From Thetidibacter halocola (GTDB taxonomy: Bacteria; Pseudomonadota; Alphaproteobacteria; Rhodobacterales; Rhodobacteraceae): 64,000 bases of DNA. Under the pieces are notes generated by a model, which was not told where the DNA came from, made no database searches, and saw only the letters and a list, made by a program, of their open reading frames with translations. This document shows positions 25,768 to 33,973 of the stretch, one piece after another (the first letter of the stretch is position 1; each line of letters begins with the position of its first letter). The position numbers were made by a program, and so were the translations under genes. Location: assembly GCF_018224955.1 (NCBI RefSeq), contig NZ_JAGTUU010000006.1:248001-312000 (forward strand), written 5' to 3'.

Positions 25768-26832
25768 ATGCTACAGGGTCTGACCAAGGCCGCGATGATC
25801 GCGGCGATGCTGACCGGCGGCGCAACCGCCGCCATCGCGCAGGAATACACCATCCGCGCGACCGCCAACTCGAACGAGAATGACGAGGATTACGACGGCC
25901 TTGTCGTTTTCAAGAACTATGTCGAGGCCGCCTCGAACGGCGCCATCGCCGTCGAGATGTTCATCGGCACGCAGCTTTGCGCCAATGGCACCGAGTGCAT
26001 GCAGGGCGTGGCCGACGGCACGATCGACGTCTATGTGTCGACCTCGGGCGGCACGGCGGGCCTGTTCCCCTTCGTGCAGGTGCTGGACCTGCCCTACCTG
26101 ATGAGCGACGACCGCGTGGCCGAGGCCGTGCTGTCCAACGGCTCACCCTTCGTACGCACCATGCAGGAGATGGTGGCCGAGACGTCGGGCGGCGCGATCC
26201 GGCTGATGACCATCGGCAACACCGGCGGCTGGCGCAACTTTGCCAACACCGAAAAGCGGGTGCAGACCCCGGCCGACCTTGCGGGCATGAAGATGCGCAC
26301 CGTGGTCGCCGACCTGCCGCAGGAGTTGGTCAAGGCGCTGGGTGCCTCGCCGACGCCGATCCCGTGGCCCGAGTTGTTCACCTCGCTTCAGACCAACGTG
26401 GTCGAGGGCACCGCAAACGGCATCACCGACATCATGAACATGAAGTTCCCCGAAGCCGGCCTTCAGTATCTGACGCTGGACGGGCATAGCTACATGGGCG
26501 CGCTTTGGTTCATGAACAACGAAAAGTTCATGGCTATGCCCGAGGACATGCGCCGCGTGGTGGTGGACGGGTTCTACCAGCTTCAGCAGGCGACCTTTGC
26601 CTCGCCCAAGCGCAAGTCGATCCAGGCTTACGAGGATTATCTCGCCGGTGGCGGCGACCTGTATGTGCCCTCGCCGGACGAAAAGGCCGCCTTCAAGGAG
26701 GCCGCGGCGCCGGTGTTCGACTGGTTCAAGTCCAGTGTCGAAGGTGGCGAGAAGGTCTTTGAGGCGATGACCGCAAACGTGGCCGAAGTCGAAGCACAGC
26801 TGAACGCCGTGCGCGCGGCGGACACGCAGTAA
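25768..26832 (+). CDS. TRAP transporter substrate-binding protein (DctP)
   Basis: A 354-residue periplasmic protein with a signal peptide (about 1-25, cleavage after A-I-A-Q) and a DctP fold. The conserved L-A-G-M-K-M-R region (about 170-177) supplies the Arg that normally salt-bridges a carboxylate or sulfonate of the ligand, and P-W-P-E-L-F-T-S-L-Q follows. It is encoded last, whereas DctP is usually first in TRAP operons; a 95-base gap with possible weak hairpins separates it from DctM. Ligand unknown, but an acidic sugar derivative or sulfonate would fit the neighbours. Start chosen for the signal peptide and a GGGAGAGAAGAG site. Confidence 0.88.
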   Translation: MLQGLTKAAMIAAMLTGGATAAIAQEYTIRATANSNENDEDYDGLVVFKNYVEAASNGAIAVEMFIGTQLCANGTECMQGVADGTIDVYVSTSGGTAGLFPFVQVLDLPYLMSDDRVAEAVLSNGSPFVRTMQEMVAETSGGAIRLMTIGNTGGWRNFANTEKRVQTPADLAGMKMRTVVADLPQELVKALGASPTPIPWPELFTSLQTNVVEGTANGITDIMNMKFPEAGLQYLTLDGHSYMGALWFMNNEKFMAMPEDMRRVVVDGFYQLQQATFASPKRKSIQAYEDYLAGGGDLYVPSPDEKAAFKEAAAPVFDWFKSSVEGGEKVFEAMTANVAEVEAQLNAVRAADTQ

Positions 26833-26852
26833 ACCCCGGTGATCCGGGAAGG

Positions 26853-26880
26853 CAGGGGCGTGGCGCAGGCCGCGCCCCTG
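26853..26880 (+). terminator. strong hairpin after the TRAP operon
   Basis: A 12-bp stem (CAGGGGCG-T-GGC pairing with GCC-G-CGCCCCTG, one wobble) with a 4-base GCAG loop, 20 bases after the dctP stop and followed by TCGTTT. It should end the monooxygenase-TRAP transcript. Confidence 0.65.
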
Positions 26881-26970
26881 TCGTTTCGCGGTCCCGCTGC
26901 GTCAGAAGACGCTTATCAACCGCGCCTGCCGCCCTATGATCCCTGTCAGGCCCCCAGCAGGAGACACCGC

Positions 26971-27918
26971 ATGACCCGCCGCGCCGCTGCCCCGCTTGCC
27001 CTTGCCCTTTGTGCCCTTGGGGCCGCCCATCCTGCGCTGTCGCAGGTGCGCGAGATGGGCGCGGGCAAGGTCTACCTGGGCACGGTGCGGGCCTCGGACA
27101 TGCACGGGCTGTCCTATGCCACGCGTGGCTGCATCGTCGCCCTGTCCGAAGAGGCCCGACAAAGCCAGGCGGCGACGGCGGGGCAGGAATTGGTGCGGCT
27201 GGATGACCGCGATGCGCTTCTGTCGCTGCGTTCGGCAGAGGCGCGGGTGCAGGACCTTCAGGCTGCGGTTGCCGAACGGCAGTTGGCGGTCGATGCCGCC
27301 CGCGCCGACGATGTGCGTCGGCGCAAGGAACTGGACTTCGTGTCGAAGGAATTCGACCGCAACAACACCCTGTTCGGGCGCGGGATCATCAACGAGACCG
27401 CGCTGGAGGCGGTCGAACGGCGGATCATGGACGCGACCTTTGCCGCCGAGCGCGCGAAAGAGGCCATCGTAACCGCCGAATCCGCGCGAAACCGGGCCGA
27501 AATCGCCCTGGAAATCGGGAGGCTGGACCTGCAAGCCGCCGAACGTGTTCTGGAAGAGCTTCGGCTGCTGGCCCCTTTCGACGGTGTGCTGGTCGGCTTC
27601 GAGGAAAACGTGGGCGATTGCGTACAGGAGGGCGAGTTGGCCGCGCGGCTTTACGCCCCCGCCGCCAAGGCGGTCGACATCTACGTGCTGATCTCTGATC
27701 TGGCCGCAAGCGACGGCAGCGGCGTGGCGGTGGGCGGCGCGGTGACGATCCAGCGGGCCAGCGGCACGACCTGCGACGGCGCCATCACCCGGATAGACAC
27801 CGAAGCGGATCTGGAAAGCCAGTTCGTGCAGGCCAGCATCGCGGTGGACGGCACCTGCGCGCCGGGCCTGTTCCTGAACGAGGCGGTGCAGGTCGCGCTG
27901 AAACCCGAGGCGGGCTGA
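26971..27918 (+). CDS. orphan HlyD/RND-type periplasmic adaptor
   Basis: A 315-residue protein with a signal peptide (about 1-25), a lipoyl-like half motif, a coiled-coil hairpin (about 75-185) and the returning lipoyl motif L-L-A-P-F-D-G-V-L-V (about 196-205), followed by a beta-barrel. This is the layout of an efflux or secretion adaptor, but no pump, permease or outer-membrane channel gene is beside it. Four cysteines in the mature part are unusual for the family. It may serve a pump encoded elsewhere. The start is the ATG that gives the signal peptide, preceded by CAGGAG. Confidence 0.7.
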   Translation: MTRRAAAPLALALCALGAAHPALSQVREMGAGKVYLGTVRASDMHGLSYATRGCIVALSEEARQSQAATAGQELVRLDDRDALLSLRSAEARVQDLQAAVAERQLAVDAARADDVRRRKELDFVSKEFDRNNTLFGRGIINETALEAVERRIMDATFAAERAKEAIVTAESARNRAEIALEIGRLDLQAAERVLEELRLLAPFDGVLVGFEENVGDCVQEGELAARLYAPAAKAVDIYVLISDLAASDGSGVAVGGAVTIQRASGTTCDGAITRIDTEADLESQFVQASIAVDGTCAPGLFLNEAVQVALKPEAG

Positions 27919-27939
27919 GGGCTTGCCTGGCCAAGGCCC

Positions 27940-27956
27940 TCCGCTAGGCTAGCGGA
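27940..27956. terminator. hairpin between convergent adaptor and Sel1 genes
   Basis: TCCGCTA / TAGCGGA with a GGC loop, overlapping the Sel1 stop codon. A second, imperfect stem (AGGGCTTG / CAAGGCCCT) lies just to the left, at about 27918-27940. Together they could end both convergent transcripts; no clear T-run is present. Confidence 0.4.
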
Positions 27957-28431
27957 AGGGATACATCCACACCCTGTAATCGGCGACCAGGTCGTTTCCA
28001 TGCGCAATCTGCTCCGGCGTCATCTTCTTGACCACCTCCTCCTGGCTGATCGCCGCGTCGGGGTCGCCGCCGATGGCCGACAGGACATACCAGGCATAGG
28101 CACGCACCAGATCGGGCGCGGGCAGGCCGAGGCCGGTCTCGTAATACCAGCCGACACCGGATTGCGCGCCGGGATGCGCCTTCATCGCGGACCGCAGGTA
28201 CCAGTCGAAGGCGCGCACATGATCCTGCGCGACGCCAAGGCCCAGCGCATACATCACGCCGATCAGCTCCTCGGCATCGGCATTGCCCGACCGCGCGAGT
28301 GGCCAGAGCGCCTCGCGCGCCTGCTCGAACTGGCCGCTTTCCATCAGGTCGCGCGCCTTTTCGAGGCTGCTGCTGGCCAGCGCGGGCGCGGCGGCAAGGC
28401 CAAGGACCAGCACAAGGGCAAGGCGGTTCAT
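27949..28431 (-). CDS. exported Sel1-repeat protein
   Basis: A 160-residue protein with a signal peptide (about 1-19, A-L-A-S) and two to three Sel1-like/TPR helical repeats (for example L-I-G-V-M-Y-A-L-G-L-G-V-A-Q-D-H-V-R-A-F-D-W-Y and the following G-V-G-W-Y-Y-E-T-G unit). Such repeats bind partner proteins or glycan enzymes in the periplasm. Its start is directly opposed to the MauG-like gene, so the two divergent genes share almost no promoter space. Confidence 0.8.
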   Translation of the reverse strand: MNRLALVLVLGLAAAPALASSSLEKARDLMESGQFEQAREALWPLARSGNADAEELIGVMYALGLGVAQDHVRAFDWYLRSAMKAHPGAQSGVGWYYETGLGLPAPDLVRAYAWYVLSAIGGDPDAAISQEEVVKKMTPEQIAHGNDLVADYRVWMYPFR

Positions 28432-28440
28432 GCACTTCTC

Positions 28441-29721
28441 CTGACGGCTTTGCTCGCCGGGCCGGTGGCGGCAGAGGCGATCGACCCTGATGATTTCCTG
28501 CCTTTCGACGCTGCGCAAGCCCGGCTGGGCCAGCTTTTGTTCTACGACCCGATCCTGTCTGGCAACCGCAACATCTCTTGCGGGACGTGCCACCACCACA
28601 GCCTCGGCAGCGCCGATGGCCTCAGCCTGGGCATCGGTGAGGGCGGCGTCGGGCTGGGTCCGCAGCGGCAGGCACCCGACGGCCCCGGCCGCATCGTGAA
28701 ACGCATCCCCCGAAACGCGCCCGCTCTGTGGAACCTCGGCCACAAGGATGTGCGCGCGCTGTTCCATGACGGGCGGGTGGAAGTCACCGACTACCCGACA
28801 TGGGAGTTCGACACGCCGGCGGGCGACTGGCTGCCCAAGGGCCTGAATTCCCTTCTCGCGGCGCAGGCGCTGTTCCCGATGACCTCGATGGCCGAGATGT
28901 CTGGCAATCCCGGCGAGAACGAGGTGATCGGAGCGGTCCGCGACCGGATCGACGGCGGCTGGCCGGTCATCGCGCACCGGGTGCGCACGATCCCGGAATA
29001 CGGCGGGCTGTTCGTCGACGCCTTCGACACGGTGACGACGCCCGAGGATGTGACCATTGTCGAGATCGTGAACGCGTTGGCCGCCTTCATCGGGACCGAA
29101 TTCCAGAGCTATGACAGCCCCTATGACGACTGGGCGCGCAACGGCACCCCCCTGCCCCAGGCGGCGGAGCGCGGGCGGCAGCTGTTCTTTGGCCGCGCGG
29201 GCTGCGTGACGTGCCATTCCGGGCCGCTGTTCACCGACCAGAATTTCCACGCCGCGGGCCTGCCCGCCTTCGGTCCCGGGCGCATCCGCCCCTTCGACCC
29301 GATGCCGCGCGACGTGGGGCGTATGGGCAAGACCGACCTGCTGGAAGATGCCTACAAGTTCCGCACGCCCTCGCTGCGCAACGTGGCGCTGACCGCCCCC
29401 TATGGTCATAACGGCGCCTATCCGACGCTGCGCGACATGATCCGCCACATGGCCAACCCGGTCCAGCAGGCCGTCCGCTGGCAGGAAGACATGGCCCGCC
29501 TACCGGATGCCCCCTGGCTGAAGGCGGGCGATTTCGCGATCCGCACGGATCGGCTGGAGATGGCGCGGCAGGTGGCTGCGGTTTCATGGAATGCGGTGCA
29601 ACTCGGCGAAGAGGACGTAGCCGACCTCGAGGCGTTCCTGCATTCGCTCACCGGCGCCACCGTTGACGCGACGCCGCTGGGAAGACCCGGGCGCGTGCCC
29701 AGCGGCCTGCCGGTGGACTGA
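28441..29721 (+). CDS. MauG/cytochrome c peroxidase-like dihaem protein (start uncertain)
   Basis: A roughly 427-residue dihaem protein with two CxxCH haem sites (C-G-T-C-H at 28579-28593 and C-V-T-C-H at 29203-29217) and the usual MauG/CcpA layout, including T-P-S-L-R-N-V-A and P-Y-G-H-N-G-A after the second site. Exported, acting in the periplasm in peroxide reduction or protein-radical chemistry. The N-terminus reads as a signal peptide (L-L-L-T-A-L-L-A-G-P-V-A-A-E-A) but has no in-frame ATG or GTG; the nominal CTG start used here is a placeholder. An ATG 11 bases upstream is in the wrong frame. Confidence 0.8.
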   Translation: MTALLAGPVAAEAIDPDDFLPFDAAQARLGQLLFYDPILSGNRNISCGTCHHHSLGSADGLSLGIGEGGVGLGPQRQAPDGPGRIVKRIPRNAPALWNLGHKDVRALFHDGRVEVTDYPTWEFDTPAGDWLPKGLNSLLAAQALFPMTSMAEMSGNPGENEVIGAVRDRIDGGWPVIAHRVRTIPEYGGLFVDAFDTVTTPEDVTIVEIVNALAAFIGTEFQSYDSPYDDWARNGTPLPQAAERGRQLFFGRAGCVTCHSGPLFTDQNFHAAGLPAFGPGRIRPFDPMPRDVGRMGKTDLLEDAYKFRTPSLRNVALTAPYGHNGAYPTLRDMIRHMANPVQQAVRWQEDMARLPDAPWLKAGDFAIRTDRLEMARQVAAVSWNAVQLGEEDVADLEAFLHSLTGATVDATPLGRPGRVPSGLPVD

Positions 29722-29725
29722 TGGC

Positions 29726-30190
29726 TCAGGAGCCCGTCTGCTCCAGCAGGGCGCGGATGACCGGTTCCTTGTGCGACTTCTTCTGCAAGGTCAGCAGCAA
29801 CTCGGCGAGGTCCTGTTCATCGACCCGCTTGGCCGCAGCCTTGGGCGAGAACCACTTGCGCTTGCGTTCGCCGCGTTCCTTCCAGTCGCGCATCAGCGTC
29901 TCGACAATCATCGGGTAGACGCGCACGACGCAGGGCACGATGCGCCCGTCATCCATGATCTTGGGATAGCGATAGGTTCCGATCGCCTCGTGCGCGATGT
30001 GGCCCTTGGCCCCGGCCTCTTCCAGCGCCTCGATCTCGGCCGCGCGCCAGGGTTTCTTGCCGTCCATCTCCCAGCCCTTGGGCATGACCCAGCGGCCGGT
30101 GTCGCGGGACGTCACCATCAGGACCTTGACCTGGCCCTTGTCGTCCCAGCGCATCGGCAACGCGGCGATCTGTTCCCCGAGTTCGGGCAT
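29726..30190 (-). CDS. Nudix hydrolase, diphosphoinositol-polyphosphatase-like
   Basis: A 154-residue single-domain Nudix protein. The Nudix box spans residues 39-61. It keeps G39, E54, E57, E58 and G60, the metal-binding core, but has Lys at position 45 (usually Glu) and Ile at 53 (usually Arg). The preceding W-V-M-P-K-G-W resembles diphosphoinositol/diadenosine polyphosphate hydrolases. It would hydrolyse a nucleoside- or inositol-type diphosphate; substrate not readable. Convergent with the MauG-like gene, with four bases between the stops. Confidence 0.8.
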   Translation of the reverse strand: MPELGEQIAALPMRWDDKGQVKVLMVTSRDTGRWVMPKGWEMDGKKPWRAAEIEALEEAGAKGHIAHEAIGTYRYPKIMDDGRIVPCVVRVYPMIVETLMRDWKERGERKRKWFSPKAAAKRVDEQDLAELLLTLQKKSHKEPVIRALLEQTGS

Positions 30191-30241
30191 GCGGCTCCTC
30201 TGGCGTGGGGTTTGGACGGCGGACCGCCCCGGATAAAGAGT

Positions 30242-30270
30242 AAGGCCGCACCGTTTTCGGGTGCGGCCTT
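30242..30270 (-). terminator. terminator hairpin after tRNA-Arg
   Basis: Perfect 11-bp stem (AAGGCCGCACC / GGTGCGGCCTT) with a 7-base loop, eight bases past the tRNA 3' end on the minus strand, followed by the T-containing ACTCTTTA. It should end the tRNA transcript before the Nudix gene. Confidence 0.6.
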
Positions 30271-30277
30271 GGAATGC

Positions 30278-30354
30278 TGGCGGACCGAGGAGGATTCGAA
30301 CCCCCGACCCCTTGATTCGTAGTCAAGTACTCTATCCAGCTGAGCTATCGGTCC
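30278..30354 (-). tRNA. tRNA-Arg (anticodon ACG)
   Basis: A 77-nt cloverleaf with CCA encoded. Acceptor GGACCGA pairs with TCGGTCC and the discriminator is G. The D-arm contains AGCTCAGCTGGATAGAGT, the anticodon stem CTTGA/TCAAG encloses the loop CTACGAA with anticodon ACG (read as ICG after A34 deamination), and the T-arm contains GGTTCGAATCC. It decodes CGN arginine codons. A hairpin terminator follows directly. Confidence 0.96.
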
Positions 30355-30364
30355 GTGGAGCGTG

Positions 30365-30393
30365 GATGTAGCCGCAGCCGCAAGACGATGCAA
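30365..30393 (-). promoter_or_regulatory. possible promoter of tRNA-Arg
   Basis: On the minus strand TTGCAT, a 17-base spacer and TACATC lie just upstream of the mature tRNA 5' end, which would give a leader of only a few bases. Both boxes are weak matches, so this is a placement-based call. Confidence 0.3.
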
Positions 30394-30426
30394 GGGCAAA
30401 TCCGGGATTTTTCCGCGCCTCTCCGA

Positions 30427-31809
30427 TCATCCGGCATCGCCCATCGGCAGGCGGATCTCGAACACCGTGCCCTCGCCGTCGCTGGACAGCAGACGCAGGG
30501 TGCCGCCATGTCCGCGCACCAGTTCCGCCACGATGGCAAGGCCAAGACCCGCACCGCCCTTGCGGCTGCCACCCTGAAACGGCTGGAACAGGTGCTCGCG
30601 CGCCTTGGGCGGCAGGCCTGGCCCGGTATCGGACACGGTGATGACCCAGGCGCTGTCCTCGGCCCGGGCCGACAGGCAGATCTCGCCCGGCTTGCCGGTG
30701 GCGACGATGGCCTGCCGCGCATTACGCACGAGATTCGACAGGATGCGGTAGATCTGTTCTGGATCGCCGCGCATCACCAGGTTGGCGGGCACGTCCTCGG
30801 ACAGGCTGACCTCGGCCTCGCCGATGGCCAGGCGCTCCGCCTCGAGCACCTCGTTGGCCAGGTTGGCCAGGTTGAACAGGGTCAGAACCGGCGAGGGTTC
30901 CTCGGCCTTGCCGAAGGCGAGCGTCGACTCGCAAAGGCTGACCGCGCGCGTGATGGAGTTCACCAGTTTCGGCGCGAGGCGCTGCACCGCCGGGTCCTCG
31001 GACATCTCGATCCGGTCGGTGAACAGCTGCGCGCTGGTCAGGATGTTGCGCAGGTCATGGCTGACCCGGGCCACCGCGCCGCCCAGCTGCGCCAGACGCT
31101 CCTTTTGCCGCAGCGACTGGGTCAGTTGGGTCTGCAAGGCCTGCAACGCCTCCTCGGCCTCGCGCAGCTCGCGCACCGAGGCCGAAGGCTTGATGACGCG
31201 GCGCGCGTCCTCGGGGGCCAGCGCATAGGCCTGCATGTGGCCGACGACGCCCTTGATCGGCTTGACCAGCAGCACCCGAACCGCGAGGAACAGCAGGAAG
31301 GCCGTGACGACCGAGATCACCGCCGACAGGACAAGAATACGCAGGCCATAGTCGATCATCGCCGCGCGCAGCGGCAGGCTTTCCATCGTGACCTCGATCA
31401 GCTCTCCGGCCTCGCGGGATGGCGCGCCGATCACGCGGATGATCCGGTTCTGGGAGTCGGCCAAGCGCACCAGCGCATCGCGGATCAGGATGAAGGCCGA
31501 CGGGTCGCGCAGATCGAACGTGTCCGCGATCTCGGAGGGCATGGGCGAGGACAGCACCAGTTCCCGCACGTTGTCTCGCCGCAACACGACGTTGAACACC
31601 TCGGCATTGGCCAGCAGTTCGGCCTCGAGTTCCGGCGCGATCATGTCGTCGGCCAGCAGCGCCAGCGAGGCGATCTGCGCCCGTTCCAGCCGGTCCAGCA
31701 GGTAATCCTCTCGGAAACGGGCCACGGACGGGACGAAGATCAGCACTTCGGCCAGCATGACGAAGATCGTCGTCAGGATAAGAAATCGGCCGGAGAGGGA
31801 ATTCAGCAT
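30427..31809 (-). CDS. membrane sensor histidine kinase (orphan)
   Basis: A 460-residue kinase: TM helix 1 (about 8-28), a periplasmic sensor segment (30-153), TM helix 2 (about 156-182), a HAMP-like linker, a dimerisation/phosphoacceptor helix with V-S-H-D-L-R-N-I-L (His251) and a HATPase domain with N-L-V-R-N-A, D-T-G-P-G-L and G-A-G-L-G-L boxes. No response regulator is adjacent, so its partner is elsewhere. The flavin disulfide reductase gene upstream ends only ten bases before it, suggesting cotranscription. Confidence 0.88.
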   Translation of the reverse strand: MLNSLSGRFLILTTIFVMLAEVLIFVPSVARFREDYLLDRLERAQIASLALLADDMIAPELEAELLANAEVFNVVLRRDNVRELVLSSPMPSEIADTFDLRDPSAFILIRDALVRLADSQNRIIRVIGAPSREAGELIEVTMESLPLRAAMIDYGLRILVLSAVISVVTAFLLFLAVRVLLVKPIKGVVGHMQAYALAPEDARRVIKPSASVRELREAEEALQALQTQLTQSLRQKERLAQLGGAVARVSHDLRNILTSAQLFTDRIEMSEDPAVQRLAPKLVNSITRAVSLCESTLAFGKAEEPSPVLTLFNLANLANEVLEAERLAIGEAEVSLSEDVPANLVMRGDPEQIYRILSNLVRNARQAIVATGKPGEICLSARAEDSAWVITVSDTGPGLPPKAREHLFQPFQGGSRKGGAGLGLAIVAELVRGHGGTLRLLSSDGEGTVFEIRLPMGDAG

Positions 31810-31818
31810 CGTCTCCTG

Positions 31819-33237
31819 TCAGGGCAACCAGCGCTGGACCAGACGCACCACCTTTTTCACAGTGTCGTTTTCAAACAATCTGGGAGAGAAATAGGCGCCG
31901 GCGACTCGTTTGTTAAGTTCCCCGATGGTCGGATAGGGCGAAACCATGCTCGAAACCTGCGACATTTTCAGCCGGTTGGCGATAACCAGCGACCACAGGC
32001 TCGCCAGTTCGCCGGCTTGGTGGCTGACGATGGACACGCCCACGGGACAACCCTTGACCACCAGCAGCTTGATTCGACCGCGCGTCTCGCGCTCGGCTAT
32101 GGCGCGGTCGTTGTGGTGCTGGTCAAAGCGCACGATCTCGACCGCCGAGCCATGTTTCTTGCGGGCCTCATCCTCTGTCAGGCCGATCTGCGCCAGTTCC
32201 GGCTGGGTGTAGGTGGCGCGGGGGATATGGTCGGTCTGCGCCTTGGCGGGCAGGCCGAACAGCGCGTTCCGCACGACGATCCCGGCGTGATACCCCGCAA
32301 CATGGGTGAATTGCAGCCCGCCCGCCACGTCGCCGATGGCGTAGACGCGGCGGTTGGCGGTGCGCAGGCCCGCATCGACCTTTATCCCGGTCTTCGAGGT
32401 GCGGATGCCCGCCTTGTCCAGGTCCAGCCGGTCGAGATTGGCCTTGCGCCCCACCGCGACCAGCAGATGCGAGCCGGCAAACACACGCCCGTCCTGCGTC
32501 TCGACCTCGATGGCGCCTGCCTTGCCGCGCACGACCTTGGCGGGCGCCTCTTCGACGATCTCGATCCCCTCGCCGCGCAGCGCCTCCAGCACCATCGCGG
32601 CCATTTCCGGGTCGTCCCGGCCCAGCGCCCTTGCGCCTTCGATCACCGTCACCTTGCAGCCCAGCCGGCGATGCGCCTGCGCCATCTCCATGCCGATGGG
32701 GCCGCCGCCGATGACAAGCAGGTGGTCGGGCCGCTCACGCAGATCCCAGAGGGTTTCGTTGGTGAGATATGGCACCGTGTCGAGCCCCGGGATCGGCGGC
32801 ACCAGCGGCGACGAACCGGTGGCGATCACGATGCGCCGGGCCTTGATGCGATATTCGCCTGCCTCAACCGTCTCGCGGTTGATGAAACGGCCGAAATCGC
32901 GGATGACCCGCACGCCCAGCCCCTCGAACCGCTCCTGGCTGTCGACCGGGGCGATGGTCTCGATCACCTGCGCGACATGGTCCTTGGCGGCGGCATAGTC
33001 GATAGCCGGCGTGGCGTCGGCCACGCCAAAGGGCGCGGCATGACCCATCGCCCAGGCCTGTTTCGCGCTCGCGATCAGCGCCTTGGACGGCACGCAGCCA
33101 TAGTTCAGGCAGTCGCCGCCCATCTTGTGCCCTTCGAGCAGCACGACAGATGCGCCCATCTGTACGGCACCCGCCGCCACCGACAGCCCGCCAGAGCCCG
33201 CGCCGATCACCAGCAGGTCAGTCTGGATCGTCTCCAT
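31819..33237 (-). CDS. pyridine nucleotide-disulfide oxidoreductase (mercuric-reductase-like)
   Basis: A 472-residue FAD enzyme of the dihydrolipoamide dehydrogenase/mercuric reductase group. FAD-binding G-A-G-S-G-G at 12-17, redox-active pair C43-x4-C48 (C-L-N-Y-G-C-V-P-S-K), NAD(P)-binding G-G-G-P-I-G near 156, and a C-terminal dimerisation domain. The usual C-terminal catalytic His-x4-Glu pair of lipoamide dehydrogenases is not evident, nor are the C-terminal cysteines of MerA, so the substrate is unclear. It follows the TVP38-family gene by one base; the pair is a recurrent and sometimes fused arrangement in bacteria. Confidence 0.82.
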   Translation of the reverse strand: METIQTDLLVIGAGSGGLSVAAGAVQMGASVVLLEGHKMGGDCLNYGCVPSKALIASAKQAWAMGHAAPFGVADATPAIDYAAAKDHVAQVIETIAPVDSQERFEGLGVRVIRDFGRFINRETVEAGEYRIKARRIVIATGSSPLVPPIPGLDTVPYLTNETLWDLRERPDHLLVIGGGPIGMEMAQAHRRLGCKVTVIEGARALGRDDPEMAAMVLEALRGEGIEIVEEAPAKVVRGKAGAIEVETQDGRVFAGSHLLVAVGRKANLDRLDLDKAGIRTSKTGIKVDAGLRTANRRVYAIGDVAGGLQFTHVAGYHAGIVVRNALFGLPAKAQTDHIPRATYTQPELAQIGLTEDEARKKHGSAVEIVRFDQHHNDRAIAERETRGRIKLLVVKGCPVGVSIVSHQAGELASLWSLVIANRLKMSQVSSMVSPYPTIGELNKRVAGAYFSPRLFENDTVKKVVRLVQRWLP

Positions 33238-33238
33238 C

Positions 33239-33973
33239 TCAGACCCCCTTCCGGCCGCGGACGGCCTTCAGCACGATGGGCAGGGCCGACAGCGCGCACA
33301 GCCCGAGGATGGGCCCTAGCACATGCGGCTCGAACAGGATGCCGAGGTCGGGCGTCTCGCCCCGCTCGAACACCGCGCCCAGGCCCGCGCCGACCGAGGT
33401 ATAGACCACCGCGCCGGGGATGATCCCGAGGAAGGTCGTCACCGCAAAGCGCCACAACGGCACGCCGACAAAGGCGGGGACGAGGTTGGCGACGAAGAAG
33501 GGCACCGCCGGGACCAGCCGGATCAGGAACAGCATCGACCACTGGTTTTCGTCGATCCCGTCCTTGATACGCTTCACCATGCCGTCCGAGGCCTCCATCC
33601 GCGCGGCAAGGCGTTCGCCCAGCCCCCAGCGCGCGGCGAGAAAGATCGCCACGGCGCCGATCGTGGCGCCGGTGATGTTGTAGAGCGCGCCGGGGAAGGT
33701 CGCGAACAGGAACCCGCCGGTCAGCGTCGCCACGGTCGCGCCGGGCAGCGAGAAGGCGACGATGGCGACGTAGGCCAGGATGAAGGCCGCCACCGTGCCC
33801 GCGTAGTTGGCATCCCGGAAGGCCAGCAGCGCCTCGCGATTCTCGCGCAGCGCTTCGAAGGACAGGACGTCCCGCAAGGTCAGCGCGCCTGCCACCGCCA
33901 CCACGGCAATCACCGCCAGCGGCAAGAGACGCGTGCGCGCCGATTTCGGGGTTTCCGTCATGTCGCTCATCAT
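33239..33973 (-). CDS. TVP38/TMEM64 (DedA/VTT-like) membrane protein
   Basis: A 244-residue polytopic protein with about six hydrophobic helices and the VTT/SNARE-associated domain core (F-S-L-P-G-A-T-V-A-T-L-T-G-G-F-L-F-A; later R-L-V-P-A-V-P-F-F-V-A-N-L-V-P-A-F-V-G-V). Family members are lipid scramblases or transporters in other systems. Coupled to the disulfide reductase gene one base downstream. Two adjacent ATG codons can start it; a longer frame to the right lacks coding character. Confidence 0.8.
   Translation of the reverse strand: MMSDMTETPKSARTRLLPLAVIAVVAVAGALTLRDVLSFEALRENREALLAFRDANYAGTVAAFILAYVAIVAFSLPGATVATLTGGFLFATFPGALYNITGATIGAVAIFLAARWGLGERLAARMEASDGMVKRIKDGIDENQWSMLFLIRLVPAVPFFVANLVPAFVGVPLWRFAVTTFLGIIPGAVVYTSVGAGLGAVFERGETPDLGILFEPHVLGPILGLCALSALPIVLKAVRGRKGV

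Noticed and set aside
24125-25825. 566-codon minus-strand open frame
   Set aside because: Shadow of the TRAP permeases; very rich in Q, H, D and R, with no plausible fold.
30355-33423. 1022-codon plus-strand open frame
   Set aside because: Runs through the histidine kinase, flavoenzyme and the tRNA flank on the opposite strand; composition (H/Q/R/D-rich) is typical of reverse-strand shadow frames.
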